Source: Eriocheir sinensis
Lineage: Eukaryota > Arthropoda > Malacostraca > Decapoda > Varunidae
Direction: 5' to 3'
DNA length: 64,000 bases
Assembly (NCBI RefSeq): GCF_024679095.1
Contig: NC_066553.1
Coordinates: 5,555,538 to 5,619,537 of the forward strand
Part shown: piece after piece, positions 11,780 through 25,077 of the stretch
Layout of the letters: every line of letters starts with the position of its first letter
How positions within the stretch are numbered: the stretch's first letter is position 1
The notes under the pieces: model-generated
The model's input: only the letters and a program-made list of their open reading frames with translations
The model's database searches: none
What the model was told of the DNA's origin: nothing
Program-made: the position numbers and the translations under genes

Positions 11780-12733
11780 ATGGCCAGAGGGCAGCAGAAA
11801 AGAAAGGAATGTATGAGACTGGTGTCTATTAATGTGAATGGTTTAGGTGGTGAGGAAAAGAGGAGAGTGATGATTGAAAATTTTGTAAATGGTAGAGTGG
11901 ATGTGTTGGGAGTGAGTGAAACACATATTCGAGGAACTGGTGTGAGTGATGGTAGAGAGGGTATGTGGGAGGGTGTGCCTGGGGGGGTTGTATGGACGGG
12001 GATAGATGAGAAGTATAGAGGCAGGAGTAAGGAAGGATGTGCTATTGTGATGTCTGAAAGAGTGTGGAATGGTGTGACTGATTATGGTTGGAAGGGATCA
12101 AGAATTGTGTGGGTGAAAGGAAAAGTAGGTTTAGAAAAGTATGCATGGGTTTGTATTTATGCACGAGTAAATGTGAAAAGTAAAAAAGGACTGAGAGAAA
12201 GGGAAGTTTTTTGGGAGGAAGTGAATGTATGTTTGAAGAGTTTTGAGAAAGAAAGGAAACTTATTATGATGGGAGATATGAATGCTAAAGTGGGTGATGA
12301 ATGTGTGATGGATGTGGTGGGAAAATGGGGGATACCTGGGAAGAATGAAAATGGAGAGTGCCTGGTGGATGTCTGTGCTGAGAGGGGAATGTTCCTAGCG
12401 AACACCTTCTTTCAGCACAAGAATATCCACCGATACACATGGAGGAGGGGAGAAGATAATGAGCAAAAAGGATTGATTGATTATGTGGCAGTAGATGAAA
12501 GGCTTAGAAAAGAAATTTGTGATGCAAAGGTAGTAAGAGGAATGTTCGATGGATCTGACCATCTTGCAGTGCTGGCAAAGTTAAAGATGAAAGAAAAGTG
12601 GGTGTTTGAAAAGAAAGGTGAAGTAAAAAAGGAAATACTGAAGATAGAAAAGTTACAGGAAAAAGAAATAAAAGATGAGTATAACCGTGAAATGGCAGAG
12701 GCCTTAAGTGAAAAATGGGAGTGTAAAAGATAA
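11780..12733 (+). pseudogene. LINE endonuclease domain (APE type)
   Basis: N-terminal part of the retrotransposon polyprotein. ATG at 11780 is the likely start (a frame is open from 11735 by a non-ATG codon). The exonuclease-endonuclease-phosphatase motifs are all visible: S-x-N-V-N-G near the start, SETHIRG with the catalytic Glu, GDMNAKVG, IDYVAV and SDHLAV with the catalytic Asp-His pair. It would nick target DNA to prime reverse transcription. The frame ends at 12733 in a Lys/Glu-rich linker, where the full-length protein should continue into the RT domain, so the ORF is broken here. Confidence 0.88.
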
Positions 12734-13456
12734 TACAAATATTGAAATTTTTTTTGGAACATTTAAAGAAATAATGGTAACTACAACAAAAAAGTGTTAG
12801 GGATGAAAGTGGTGAGAGATGGAAAAAGAAAAGGAAATTCATGGTGGCCAGAAGAGATAAGGAGGATAGTAAAAGAGAAAAGGGAACTTTTTAAGGAAAC
12901 TCAAGAAAGAAATGTGTCTGAACAAGTAAAAAGGGAAAGGAAAAATAAATATAGAGAATGCAAAATGAAATTAAAACAAGCAATGAAAGAAAGTAAGAAG
13001 AGTTGATGAAGACTTTGGAAAAAGACTAAGTGAAAAATATAAAGGGAACAGGAAATCATATTGGAAAGAAGTAAAAAACGAAAGAAATGCAGAAAATATC
13101 TCCCCAAGTAAAATAAATGAAGTTATGGATGAGAATGGAAAGATGTTGAAAGATGGGGAAGCTGTGAAAGAGATGGAGAGAATATTTCAAAAACTTAATG
13201 AATTTTGATGATGGACGTCCAGCAGCTGTAACAGCAGCAGTTTTGAGTAGAGGTAGAGGAGGAGTATATAAAGAAAGAAGTATAACATATGAAGAAGTAA
13301 ATCAGGCAATAAAGATTAAAAAATGGAAAGGCAGCAGGAATTGATGGAATCACAGCAGAAATGTTGAAGTGTGGAGATGAAATGAAATGGATGGTCAAGA
13401 TATGTGAAGTAGCATGGGAGGGGGGGGGGTGCCAGCAGACTGGATGAAAGCCATCA
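12734..13456 (+). pseudogene. Frameshifted LINE linker between endonuclease and RT
   Basis: Lys/Glu-rich coding remnants jump between frames (for example a clean stretch at 12794-13006), and the typical pre-RT segment with KAAGIDGI-like residues appears near 13330 in a different frame. Several indels separate the pieces. Confidence 0.7.
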
Positions 13457-14639
13457 TTGTCCCAGTTTACAAGGGGAAGGGCAAGAGAGGGGAACATGGG
13501 AGCTGTAAGTCTCCAGAGTATACCCGGAAAGGTATATGGAAAAGTCATAATAGAGAGGGTGCAAAGACTTACAGAAGAGAAAATCAGTGAAGAGCAAGGA
13601 GGCTTCAGGAAGGGAAGGGGATGTGTGGATCAGATATTTGCCTTCAGGATGGTGGTAGAAAAAATAAAAGCAAAAGGAAAGAAACTTTACGCTGCCTTCG
13701 TGGATTTGGAAAAAGCTTATGACAGAGTCGATTGGATTGCATTGTGGGATGTTTTAAAGATTTATGGTGTGGGAGGAAAACTGCTTAGTGCAATAAAGTC
13801 TTTCTATGAGGATGCATCTGCATGTGTCAAAATTACTGGAGAAACAAGTGAACATTTTGAAATAAAAGTGGGCTTAAGACAAGGGTGCATCATGTCACCA
13901 TGGTTATTCAATATTTATATGGATGGTGTCATTAGAGAAATGAAGGGCAAAGTTGGAGAAGTTGGAGTAAGACTGTTCGATGAGGGAAGGAAGTGGGTAC
14001 TGAATTCGATACTGTTTGCTGATGACACAGTGCTCATTGCAGAAAATGAAAGTGACCTACAAAATTTGGTCAGTGTTTTTGATAGTGTCTGTAATAGGAG
14101 AAAGCTGAAAGTAAATGTCAACAAAAGTTAAGTGATGGTTTGTGAGCGAAGTAGAAGTGAGGTTGTAGATTTTGTATGCCCATATAGAGTGGGAATTGAA
14201 TGTGAAAAAGAACGCAAAATAATTTTGAATGGTGAAGAAATGGAGGAGGTCAATGAGTTTAAGTACCTTGGATCAGTTATGTGTAAGCATGGTGGTATGA
14301 AGGGAGAGATAAGAGAAAGGGCATTGCAAGGAAGAAGGGTGGTAGGGTCTTTGGGACGAATCATGAATGGCAGAAGTGTGAGCATGGAGGTAAAGGGGGA
14401 TTTGAGAAATACAATAATAGTACCAACCCTCACATATGCAAGTGAAATGTGGGCCTGGAATGAAAGTCAGAGGTCTAGAGTGCAGGCAGTGGAAATGAGT
14501 TGTTTGAGGAGTGCTTGTGGTGTGAGTAGAATGGATGGAATGAGTAATGAAAGTGTGTACGAGCATTTTGGAATGTGTCACAGGGGTGAAGGGAAGACGT
14601 GTGGAGTGGTGGAAGAAGTGAAGCGACAGACCTTTATAT

Positions 14640-14640
<1 letters not shown>
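13457..14640 (+). pseudogene. LINE reverse transcriptase, interrupted by one stop
   Basis: Reverse transcriptase of the retrotransposon. Motifs in order: F-R-x-G-R-G-C-V-D-Q, AFVDLEKAYDRVDW, LRQGCIMSPWLFNIYMD and the catalytic LFADDTVL. A TAA near 14129-14131 interrupts an otherwise continuous frame, which resumes with NEFKYLGS and [10 protein letters not shown], typical of the RT thumb and C-terminal segment of RTE-like elements. Coding sense fades at the (TA)n tract near 14640. No ribonuclease H is present. The copy cannot be autonomous. Confidence 0.88.
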
Positions 14641-14898
<258 letters not shown>

Positions 14899-15051
14899 CT
14901 AGCTAGCTATTTAGCTTGTAGCATGAACAAGTAGCTGGATCCTGCTGGGAGGTACATGGGATAAATAGGGGACTTGCATGGAGACTAGATCGGGGGACCC
15001 ATGGGAATGGCATCGTAAGGTGGTTGAGGCAAACTCCCCTTGATTGACTGA

Positions 15052-15290
<239 letters not shown>

Positions 15291-15362
15291 CCTTTGCATA
15301 TGATGCGTGTTGGCTTGATTTTCTCTTCATGTGGGTAAAGACAGAGGAACATTGAAAATATC

Positions 15363-15368
15363 TTTATT
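15363..15368 (-). terminator. Probable RCC1 polyadenylation signal
   Basis: On the minus strand this reads AATAAA (in CTTGTAATAAAGATATTTTC), about 660 bp after the RCC1 stop and the nearest clear signal. The hAT MITE lies just beyond, outside the transcript if this signal is used. Confidence 0.5.
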
Positions 15369-16026
15369 ACAAGGGCTGAGTTACCACTTGTAACACAGTA
15401 CATGACATCACAGAAATATTGTACTCTATTATGAATTAAATTAAAAGTTTTCATACAACAAAAAGGAAAAAAAATGAATTATTCTAGAAAACCAACAGCT
15501 GATATTCACTTTTCAGGCAACAAAAACTTGAGCTCTTGTGCTGTCAAACTTAGGCTTTAGAAGCAAACCCAATAACACCTTATATCCTACAAAATAAATT
15601 AAACTAACTAAAATTTACATTTTCAGTATTCACACATAAAAGATATTAAAATCCAGAAACACCTCATCTCTGGCGTCATTTAGGATCAAGTGACCAGTGA
15701 AACACTTCCGCTACACAAGCACACACACAATTGACACTTTACACATTGGCCACACGCCCAGTGCTGTCACCTCACACAGTGGCACACGTCTGCTCATACC
15801 AGACTGCTGGAGTACACAATCCAAAGGGAGAGGGAGGGCATGGATAAGCAATGTGACATTTGGATAGGTAAGAAGTTATGAATGAAAAGAAAAAGTATCC
15901 TGACATCATTACAAAGGGCATGAGGATATTTCTAGTTAATTTAATATGGGAAATGGAGGATAAAGTAAAGGGGCAACTATAAAATATCACCACAAGGTGT
16001 AAATAATTAGCCTAATGTCCTGGACG

Positions 16027-16193
16027 TCACTTTGGTACGGCCAGGAGGACAGTGTGTTGGCCGCCGGCCTGTGCTGCCACCACTGCCCGCTCAGCCAGCT
16101 GCTTGCCTCCCAAGGGCACCGGCACCAACTGGTCCTCTTCATCTCCTTGGGCCAGCTGGTTGTTGGTGCCCATGCCAAAGCCAAACACCTGAC
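16027..16193 (-). CDS. RCC1: RCC1 exon 8 (last repeat and stop)
   Basis: Acceptor CTTCTTCAG before 16193; TGA at 16029-16027. Encodes VFGFGMGTNNQLAQG and QAGGQHTVLL, closing the propeller. 3' UTR follows to about 15.35 kb. Confidence 0.94.
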
Positions 16194-16821
16194 CTGAAGA
16201 AGAGAGAACTGTGTTAGGCGGGTATTTCACGGGAATGATTTTAGTTGAGCATCCATAAGCAAATGCTGACAGATGGGACTCTGCTCATGGATCATAGGGG
16301 GTACTAGAGCAGACCAGGCTGGAGCTATTTTATGCTTCTCAGGCAGCCTGTTCACATTATCCTGGGCGCCTCACTTCACCCTGATTCGCTGGCTGGTTCT
16401 TATGCTTCTCCCACCTCAATGACGTCATCAGCCTCAAACTTGCTCACTCCTCTCTCTTTACTTTTTCACACTACTTTGAATTTTTATATGTAGCTTCATA
16501 GATAGTTTATTTATAGTAGTTTATAGATAGCTCTCACTCAATCTCCTCTCTCTCTCTTATACTACTTTGAATATTTATAGGTAGGGACTTTGCACACATC
16601 TTATTTATTCCAAGTTGGGTTCTGATTAAGTCTTTACAATCAAATGTTTTCGATCCTCAATACTACTCATGCCTACTTGTTATTCATTCACCTTCTGCCT
16701 TCTCTGTCTTTAAAACTGTTTAACATTACATTTAAACCTCCAACTGTATTTGTATCAACTGAGCATCTCTTAAATTCACCTCATTCATCCAGGTGAGGTG
16801 AGGAAGGGTGAGGTGTATCTA

Positions 16822-16852
<31 letters not shown>

Positions 16853-19800
16853 ATCTATATATATATACTGATCATAAATGCATTGATATATATTATATAA
16901 TGGTTTGCGTGAGTGATGATTTTTCTCATTAATTCACTTAGAGGGGCCTTGAAGAAACATGGTCCCTGCAGCTATTGGGTTAAAGGCCCCTCTAAGCAAA
17001 TTAATGAGAAAAAATCACTCATGGAAATCATTATATAATAGATATCAACACATTCGTTTTCAATTTTTGCATCCTCTATTTTTGGGGATATATGTTAAGC
17101 CAAAAATTTGGCCTATCACTGGTACCGGCTTAATGATGAAAAACAACATTCAACTTATTCTTTTCTTTTTGGTTAGTAATCGATAGGGACATACACCAAG
17201 GGGCGCGTCACCTCATCCACCCTACAATGCCAAATCCGAGGGTACCTCCAAGCAAACCCCCATCCCCATCCTAAGTACCTCAAAGCAGGAGCCATCAACT
17301 TGCTCTAGGCATTCCCTGGGCATCCTCTACTCAGGGTTATATCTCTTACAGACATAGATAGCCTGATGGGCGGGGTCAACTTCTGGGTAACATGCCACAT
17401 GCCCATAGAGCCAGGGTTGACATTCATGAACTATGCTGGTAATAGGTCTCAATTCAGTCTCGAGTAATCGCCAGTTTGACAAAGTTATTCCAGAGATATC
17501 CAATTATTCTTTGTAGACACTTTACCAAAGACATCAGTCTCTCCGAGTCACAATTCAGTGTCCATGTTTCACAGCCATAGAGTTAGGGAAAGACCACAAG
17601 CGCTTTGTTCTTTTACAAAGGTATCAACACCATATACACATGTTGAGTGAGTAAAAAATGCCAAAGGCAAAGCCAATCCACAATAAGACATTGATGAGAC
17701 CCACCGTTGTTCTGCATATACCACAAAGGAATGTGAAATTTTCCATATCAATGTTCTCACCTCACACATGAACAAACTGTACGGTTTCATCTAGCAAGCC
17801 TCCAAACACCTGTACCTTGGTCTTGGTCCAATAGCAGCAACATATCAATAAAAAGAGTATGATCACTGGAATGAAAAGTCTAACTGATAAATTATAGAAC
17901 AAAAGCAACCGTAAAAAGGTAATTACAAAAGGATCTTGCAAAGAGCAACTTCCAAGACAAAGGTTTCAACAATATGGACTAGTTAGAATGAATAGTAAGT
18001 TCCTACAATAACTTTTGGATGCTTTCAAATAATTGATACTCAACTGGAAAGAACTTCCTGGGTGTAATTTCAACGGCATCTGTTTGCTGCTGTCTTAATA
18101 AAAGGCCCTGCTAGTGAACAAGGATACATGTATAAAGGGAGCATTGGCACTGTCACGCCATATCTTTCACCCAGTTTTCCTATTTGTAGCCCTTCTATCA
18201 CTATGATTCGTGAAATAAGAATATATTTAATTGACATGGTAATATAAAGCATCACAAAGGAGTAAATGAGGTGTCTGGGGTGATGATTATTCCAAGGTTT
18301 GCACACTGCGGCCACGTCACAGTAGCCGCCACATGCAAGCCTCAGAATAATCACATCGAATACCTCACTAAGTCTTCTCAGGAGTTTCATATTACCCACA
18401 TCAGTTCAGTATTGATGCTGTAAATCTTGTTTGGGGCTCTACATTTTTAAATTCATACACTATCTCATTGCATATGTGTGTGATTAGTATAGGATTCTTT
18501 TATGATTTCCTGAAGAAAAAAAATAAATACTCCAGCAGTTAGATTACGAAAGTGACGCTATATAATGATATAAGCACAACTGAAGAAATAAATGGATCAC
18601 CACCAAGCCATGCTCCAGCCATTACCCACCTCCCTCCACCACGACGAGCGAGACGCACTCCCCGGCCGAGACGCTGGTGGCCTTGTGACTCTCGAGGGTG
18701 GGGATGGGCGTGGGCTTCACCTTGTCCTCCTTTAGATCCCCGAGACCCAGCCGCCCATACTCCCGTCGGCCCATGCAGTGAGCCACCCCATCCTCCGTCA
18801 GCGCCAGGCTTTGGGGGCAAGACAGATTAAGCATTTTTTATATTGATGGTAAGAGACACAGGGGTAAAAAAAATTAGTAACACATTGCTCTGAAAAAAAA
18901 TGCTGAAAAATACTAAACACATACATAGCTCCCCCTCAGAAATAAGAGTACTAAAAATGTTAAAAACAAAACATGGGAGATGAAAGAGACATGTATTAGT
19001 GGAAGGAATAGCTTGACGATCTTTTTATATTTTCTAACAAGCAGATCGGTAAGAAAGGTGTGCCATCAGGAATACTAAAGACTTTTAAATACATAACTGA
19101 AGAATTATTTGCATATGGAGTAGAACATCAAATTTTGTGCTGCTTAACTACTTCCACAAAAACATGCAAAAAAACTTAATCTGAGAAAATTGAGGCATCG
19201 ATCCTACGAGAAAAGGTTAACTGGTTTCGAGCTCATCTGAAATCTAGTCCAGTGTTCACTATAGTCAAACCAGAGTGGTGAGTCCATTGTGGTGTTGGCT
19301 CCCGCTGGTCCTTTCCTCCCCTCTGCTCTGCCACACAGTCCCAACACCTACTTTTTCCTCTTATATGTTACCTATTGCTAACATATGAGAGGAAGAGAAA
19401 GGTGTTGGGACTGTGTGGAAGAGCGGCTGGGAGGAAAGGACCAGCGGGAGCCAGCGCCACAATGGACTCGCCAATTTGATTTCACTATAGTTCACAGAGA
19501 AAGCTGCATTTCTCAACACCCACTGTCATAACCAGGTTTGCCTATAGCCTTCCTAGCCTTATTTAGAGGGAGCCATACCTCACCTCCTTTAGTCACTTCT
19601 TACAAGGGTGGAGTTAGCAGATGTACATGTCTCCAGATAAGAATGAATCCACTTCAGACAAACACTAATGAGGGAAGAAAGTGCTGAGGTGAAGATAATA
19701 AATTAAGAGTGAGAGAGAGAGATGACTGGAGTGGGAGAATACTATAGTCTTCCAAATATGTCGAGGCCAGTCTGGCATAGGCTTCTGTGGGTCCTTTCCT

Positions 19801-22800
19801 CCCCTATGCTCTGCCACAGTCCCAACACCTATCTCTTCCTCTCATATGTAAGCTATAGGTAACATATGAAAGGAAAAAATAGGTGTTGGGACTGTGTGGC
19901 AGAACAGAGGGGAGAAATGGGCCCACGGGAGCCAACCCCAAAACGGAGTCGACAATTTGGTTTCACTACAAGAGATGGAGAATACAGAAAACAGAACTAT
20001 AATGACAAGAGCAAGAGAGAGGTCATAAAATCACTTGTAGCCTGATAGAGACTGAGTCCGAGAAAGGAAAAAATGAGGAGAGTAAGAGACCAATGGAGAA
20101 CTAAGAGAAAATGATATTCAGGTAAGTAGACAAAAATGGAAAGGTAAGAAAAAGGAATGCTTAAGATGAGTAAAGAAACAAACATGGATTTAGTATGAGG
20201 ATGGAGAAGCTCAGATAAGTAGATGACGATGTAGGATAACGTGAAAATACCGAAACTCCAGATATGTAGACAGGAAATGGAGAGGCATGTAAAAAAATAT
20301 ATAGAGACTGAGTAATACTATGTGAAAATGAAGTTAAGAGAAGATGGCGCCACTATAAACACTTGCCTGCGCCAATACGGGCTGGGGTCGACTACTATCC
20401 AAGCCCCTCAAGCAAGCCTACAGGCGCTATAGAAAAAAAAAAAAAAAAGTGTGGATAATGATGGAAATTTCAAATACACAGAGACAAGAGATGGAGAACT
20501 ATGAGAAGATGAAGAACCCCTGACAGGTAAATTGTTTGAGAACAGGAAAAACAGGTAAGTAAAGAAACTGAAGGAGCAGTAATATAAGAAAAAACAAAAA
20601 GGTCGAAAATTATCAGATGACAAAAGATGAAGTGGTACAAGAAAGAAAGGATGAGATAAATAAGAAGACAAGAGATGGAGGGATATGAGGAAGAGAGGTT
20701 GAGGTAAGCAAAGAAAGAGATATGGAAAGGATGATTGAGAGAAGAAGACGAGAAATCGAGAATAGAAGGTTGAGATGACACGAGACAGAGAATGGAAAGT
20801 TTAACCCGGTAGCAGCAGGGATCATGTTTCTTTATGGTACCTCCAAGCAAGAAAAATTTTTAAAAAATCAACCCTCACACAAACCATTTCATAATATATA
20901 TCAAAGCATTTGTGATCAGATTATGTATCATCTATTTTGGGGGTTTATATCATGGCACAAATTTGGCCCGTCGCTGCTACACGGTAAAGCCACAAATTTG
21001 GCCCATCGCTGCTACTGGGTTAAGTTAGTTAGAATACATGTAGAGCAGTGATATGAAATAGACCGTTTAATAGGTAAAAGGAAAAGAGATGGAGTGGTAG
21101 GAGAAAGGGTTGAGATACGTGGAGAAAAGAATGGAGAAAGGGAGGTTGAGATAGTTAAGAAGACAACAGATGAAATAATATGAAATAGGAAGGTTGATAA
21201 TTAACAAGCGATGCAGTAATATGAAAAAGGAAAGTTGAGATAAAGGGCCGTATTACAAGTCCAATCTGACAAGTTTCAGGTCCCTACAAAGGTCAGTTTA
21301 GGGGCCATATTACAAGTCCAATCTGACAAGTTTCAGGTCCCTACAAAGGTCGGTTTAGGGCCGACAAATCAATCCGACAAGTTTCAGGTCCCTACAAAGG
21401 TCGGTTTAGGGGCTGTATTACAAGTCCAATCCGACAAGTTTCAGGTCCCTACAAAGGTCGGTTTAGGGGCCGTATTAAAGTCCAATCCGACAAGTTTCAG
21501 CTCCCTACAAAGGTCAGTTCAAGGGCCATATTACAAGTCCAATCTGACAAGTTTCAGGTCCCTACAAAGGTCGGTTTAGGGGCCGTATTACAAGTCCAAT
21601 CCGACAAGTTTCAGGTCCCTACAAAGGTCGGTTTAGGGGCCGTATTACAAGTCCAATCCGACAAGTTTCAGGTCCCTACAAAGGTCGGTTTAGGGGCCGT
21701 ATTACAAGTCCAATCCGACAAGTTTCAGGTCCCTACAAAGGTCGGTTTAGGGGCCGTATTACAAGTCCAATCTGACAAGTTTCAGGTCCCTACAAAGGTC
21801 GGTTTAGGGGCCGTATTACAAGTCCAATCCGACAAGTTTCAGGTTCCTACAAAGGTCGGTTTAGGGGCTATATTACAAGTCCAATCCGACAAGTTTCAGG
21901 TCCCTACAAAGGTCGGTTTAGGGGCCATATTACAAGTCCAATCCGACAAGTTTCAGGTCCCTACAAAGGTCGGTTTAGGGGCCGTATTACAAGTCCAATC
22001 CGACAAGTTTCAGGTCCCTACAAAGGTCGGTTTAGGGGCTGTATTACAAGTCCAATCCGACAAGTTTCAGGTCCCTACAAAGGTCGGTTTAGGGTCCATA
22101 ATACAAGTCCAATCCGACAAGTTTCAGGTCCCTACAAAGGTCAGTTTAGGGGTGGTATTACAAGTCCAATCCGACAAGTTTCAGGTCCCTACAAAGGTCG
22201 GTTTAGGGGCCATATTACAAGTCCAATCCGACAAGTTTCAGGTCCCTACAAAGTTATTCATCCCGAACTATGTAGGGACCCGAAACTTCTTGGATTGGAC
22301 TTGTAGTATGGCCCCTAAACCATCCTATGTAGGGACACGAAACTTCTTGGATTGGACTTGTAGAATGGCCCCTAAACCGACCTTTGTAGAGACCCGAAAC
22401 TTCTCGGGTTTGACTTGTAACCTATGTTCAAATTTAGCAGGAACATTCAGGAAAGCCAAGAACGTGCAATGCTTCTCCCCACCTGTGATGCTGTCCCCCT
22501 GAGATCTGCTTCCAGGTCTTCCCGGCAAAGTTCTTGAGTAGCACCGGCTGGAATTTCAGGTTGCTGTCCTCATCCCCTGCAAAAAATGGCTACAATGAAC
22601 ATTCGACTACACTGGTTTAGTTTCTACACTTTCAAAGTTTCAATATCTGTAAAGAGGTTATATGCTTGAAAATTTTTACACATTACTTATTACTAGTCCT
22701 CATAGCAGAAAAAAAACATCATAAGGAAACTGAGGTATAAAATGAGTTAAAAAGTAGGATAAACAATATTTTGATGGTATTTCATTATGATGGACAGTGA

Positions 22801-25031
22801 ATGCCTTAAAAACCTCAGATTCACAGATGAAATAGTCTTGCTGAGTCTGAGGAAAACTTGCAAAGAATGACCAAGGAACTAAACAGTCTGAAAGGAGCTC
22901 TTTAAATGTGTGAAGGAAACAAAAGGTATGTTCAATAATCAGTGGGCAGGACATCAAATAATGACCAGAAATAAAACACTTGAGAGTAAAGGAATATACA
23001 CATCTAGGACAAATAATGAGTGCAAATTCAACCCTTGAAGAATAAATGAAGAGAATAGGAATGGAATGGAATGCTTTTGGAAAACAAAGATACTTCATGA
23101 ATGGCAACTCTCATGACTGGCCACTCTTCCTGAGGAGCAAAGTGTACAATCAATGCATCTTGAGTCTTAACATATGGTTCAGAATCTTGGCGCCTCACAA
23201 CTTTCCCAGCTTGACTCTTGACTTACACTGAGAGACAAACAAGCACAGTTGACAGGCAACCTTGTCACATTCCAACTGGCAGACAACTCACCCATCTGGT
23301 TGTAGTTATTGAGGCCAAACCCATATATGTCGCCGGTGTCCTTGGCCCGAACGAAGGTGGCCAAGCCGCCGGCCCACACCTCATCAAACGCCACAGCCTT
23401 GCGCCTCCTGTACACTTTGAGGGGCTGGGGCTCGAGCAGAGACTCTGAGGAGAAAGGTCAAAGTTAGAAGGTTGCTAAAATTATGCTTTATCATTTATAT
23501 TTAGCTGTACAGCCTCATTTTAAAGCTGGTTGATAAATAAATACATGAATAAACATAAAGAAAATTATCTGAGAAACTGTAAGCCTAAGTGTCTGAATCA
23601 GCCTGGTCCATGTCACACACACACTCAGGTACTTTATCATACATGAGTGTAATAGTTACAGGTATCATAAATATACTGATATCAGCAATTTCATATTTAT
23701 CATATATTTCATTAAATCCATATTTGTTAAGTGTTTGGCAAACATGGCCATGGGTACTCAGAATAGTACTTTCTCGGGTTTTAAAGTGTGAGTGTTCCTG
23801 GGTCTTTTCTTGTGGGTGGCTAAAGTATTGCAACTGAAGGACATGACAACCCAGTAGCAGCGGGGATCATGTTTCTTAATGGTCCCTCCAAGTGAGAAAA
23901 AATCACCCCTCACACAAACCATTTCATAATATATATCAAAGCATTTGTGATCAGATTATATATCATCTATTTTGGGGGGTTTATATCATGGCACAAATGT
24001 GGCCCGTCGCTGCTACCGGGTTAAGCACAAAGGTAAGTCTAGAGCAAGTTACCAGCTTGACAAGTGGTCAGGATGAATGGGAGAGTTGTTAGTCTGTAAG
24101 GGAGGAACCTATGTGTCTGTGTGTGCCAAACAACGATATCAGTGATTTACAAAGTTACAAACACATTCATTCAGGGAACACAAGGAAGCATTGCAAGGTA
24201 ATGGTTCATCTGTGACTTTTTTGTTGTTGTTGTTGCTGTTGTTGTGAAGGGGGCAGTAATATTGGTGGATCCCTACTGACATCCTGTATCTGAATCCTGC
24301 ACCCACATACTCTCTTCACAAAGTTATCCTCATTCATTCTACCATGAACTTCTTTTGCTGAGATTCTTACTTTTAAAAATCAATCGGAATCTTAAGACAA
24401 AAAATCTTACTGAAAAATATGCATGGTCACAAAAGCAAGTCATACACATAATAGGAATGCAACCAGCAAATCAAATGTCACAGGAATATGAAATAGCCCT
24501 GTGTAAAAGGTAATCTTTTGTGTCCTGCATGTGGGGCTATCTGTTTGTGGCATCCAAACACTCACGTATTCCATTTCTGTTTCTGGAGGTCCTCGTGGCA
24601 AACACCTCCGCAATCCTCCCCAGCTGGCCAGACTCTCCGCAGCCGAAGGTGAACACCCGGCCATCCTGGGCAAGCAGCGCCAGGTGGTTGTTCCCTGAGG
24701 ACACCTTGATGATGGGCACATCCGCCAACACCTGCTGTGGAGTCCTGTGTCCATTGCCTTCCGTCAGCAGACCCAGCGGACCGTTGTTGTCCTGTCCAGA
24801 GAAGACTGATGGATTAGAATAGCAGGTGCTATGGAAATACATATACAAATAAAAGATTAAAAAAGGCTCATGTAACTAACTGGCATCTTAAAGACTTGTT
24901 ATTTCCCTCATTGTCCTTATGTTTATAAATTAAGATGACAAACAAGTGCACCTCCAGCAGAAATGGTTTTACTTTTACTGTTCCAGCAAAAGTCTGTACA
25001 GGTAATCAGGTTTACAGCAACAGTAAGTGTC

Positions 25032-25077
<46 letters not shown>

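Noticed and set aside
12157..12842. Minus-strand frames opposite the LINE ORF
   Set aside because: Shadows of the A/G-rich LINE coding strand; no domain and wrong strand.
21245..22425. Regular repeat array resembling a CRISPR
   Set aside because: Units are contiguous 57-bp copies without unique spacers, in an intron of a eukaryotic gene.
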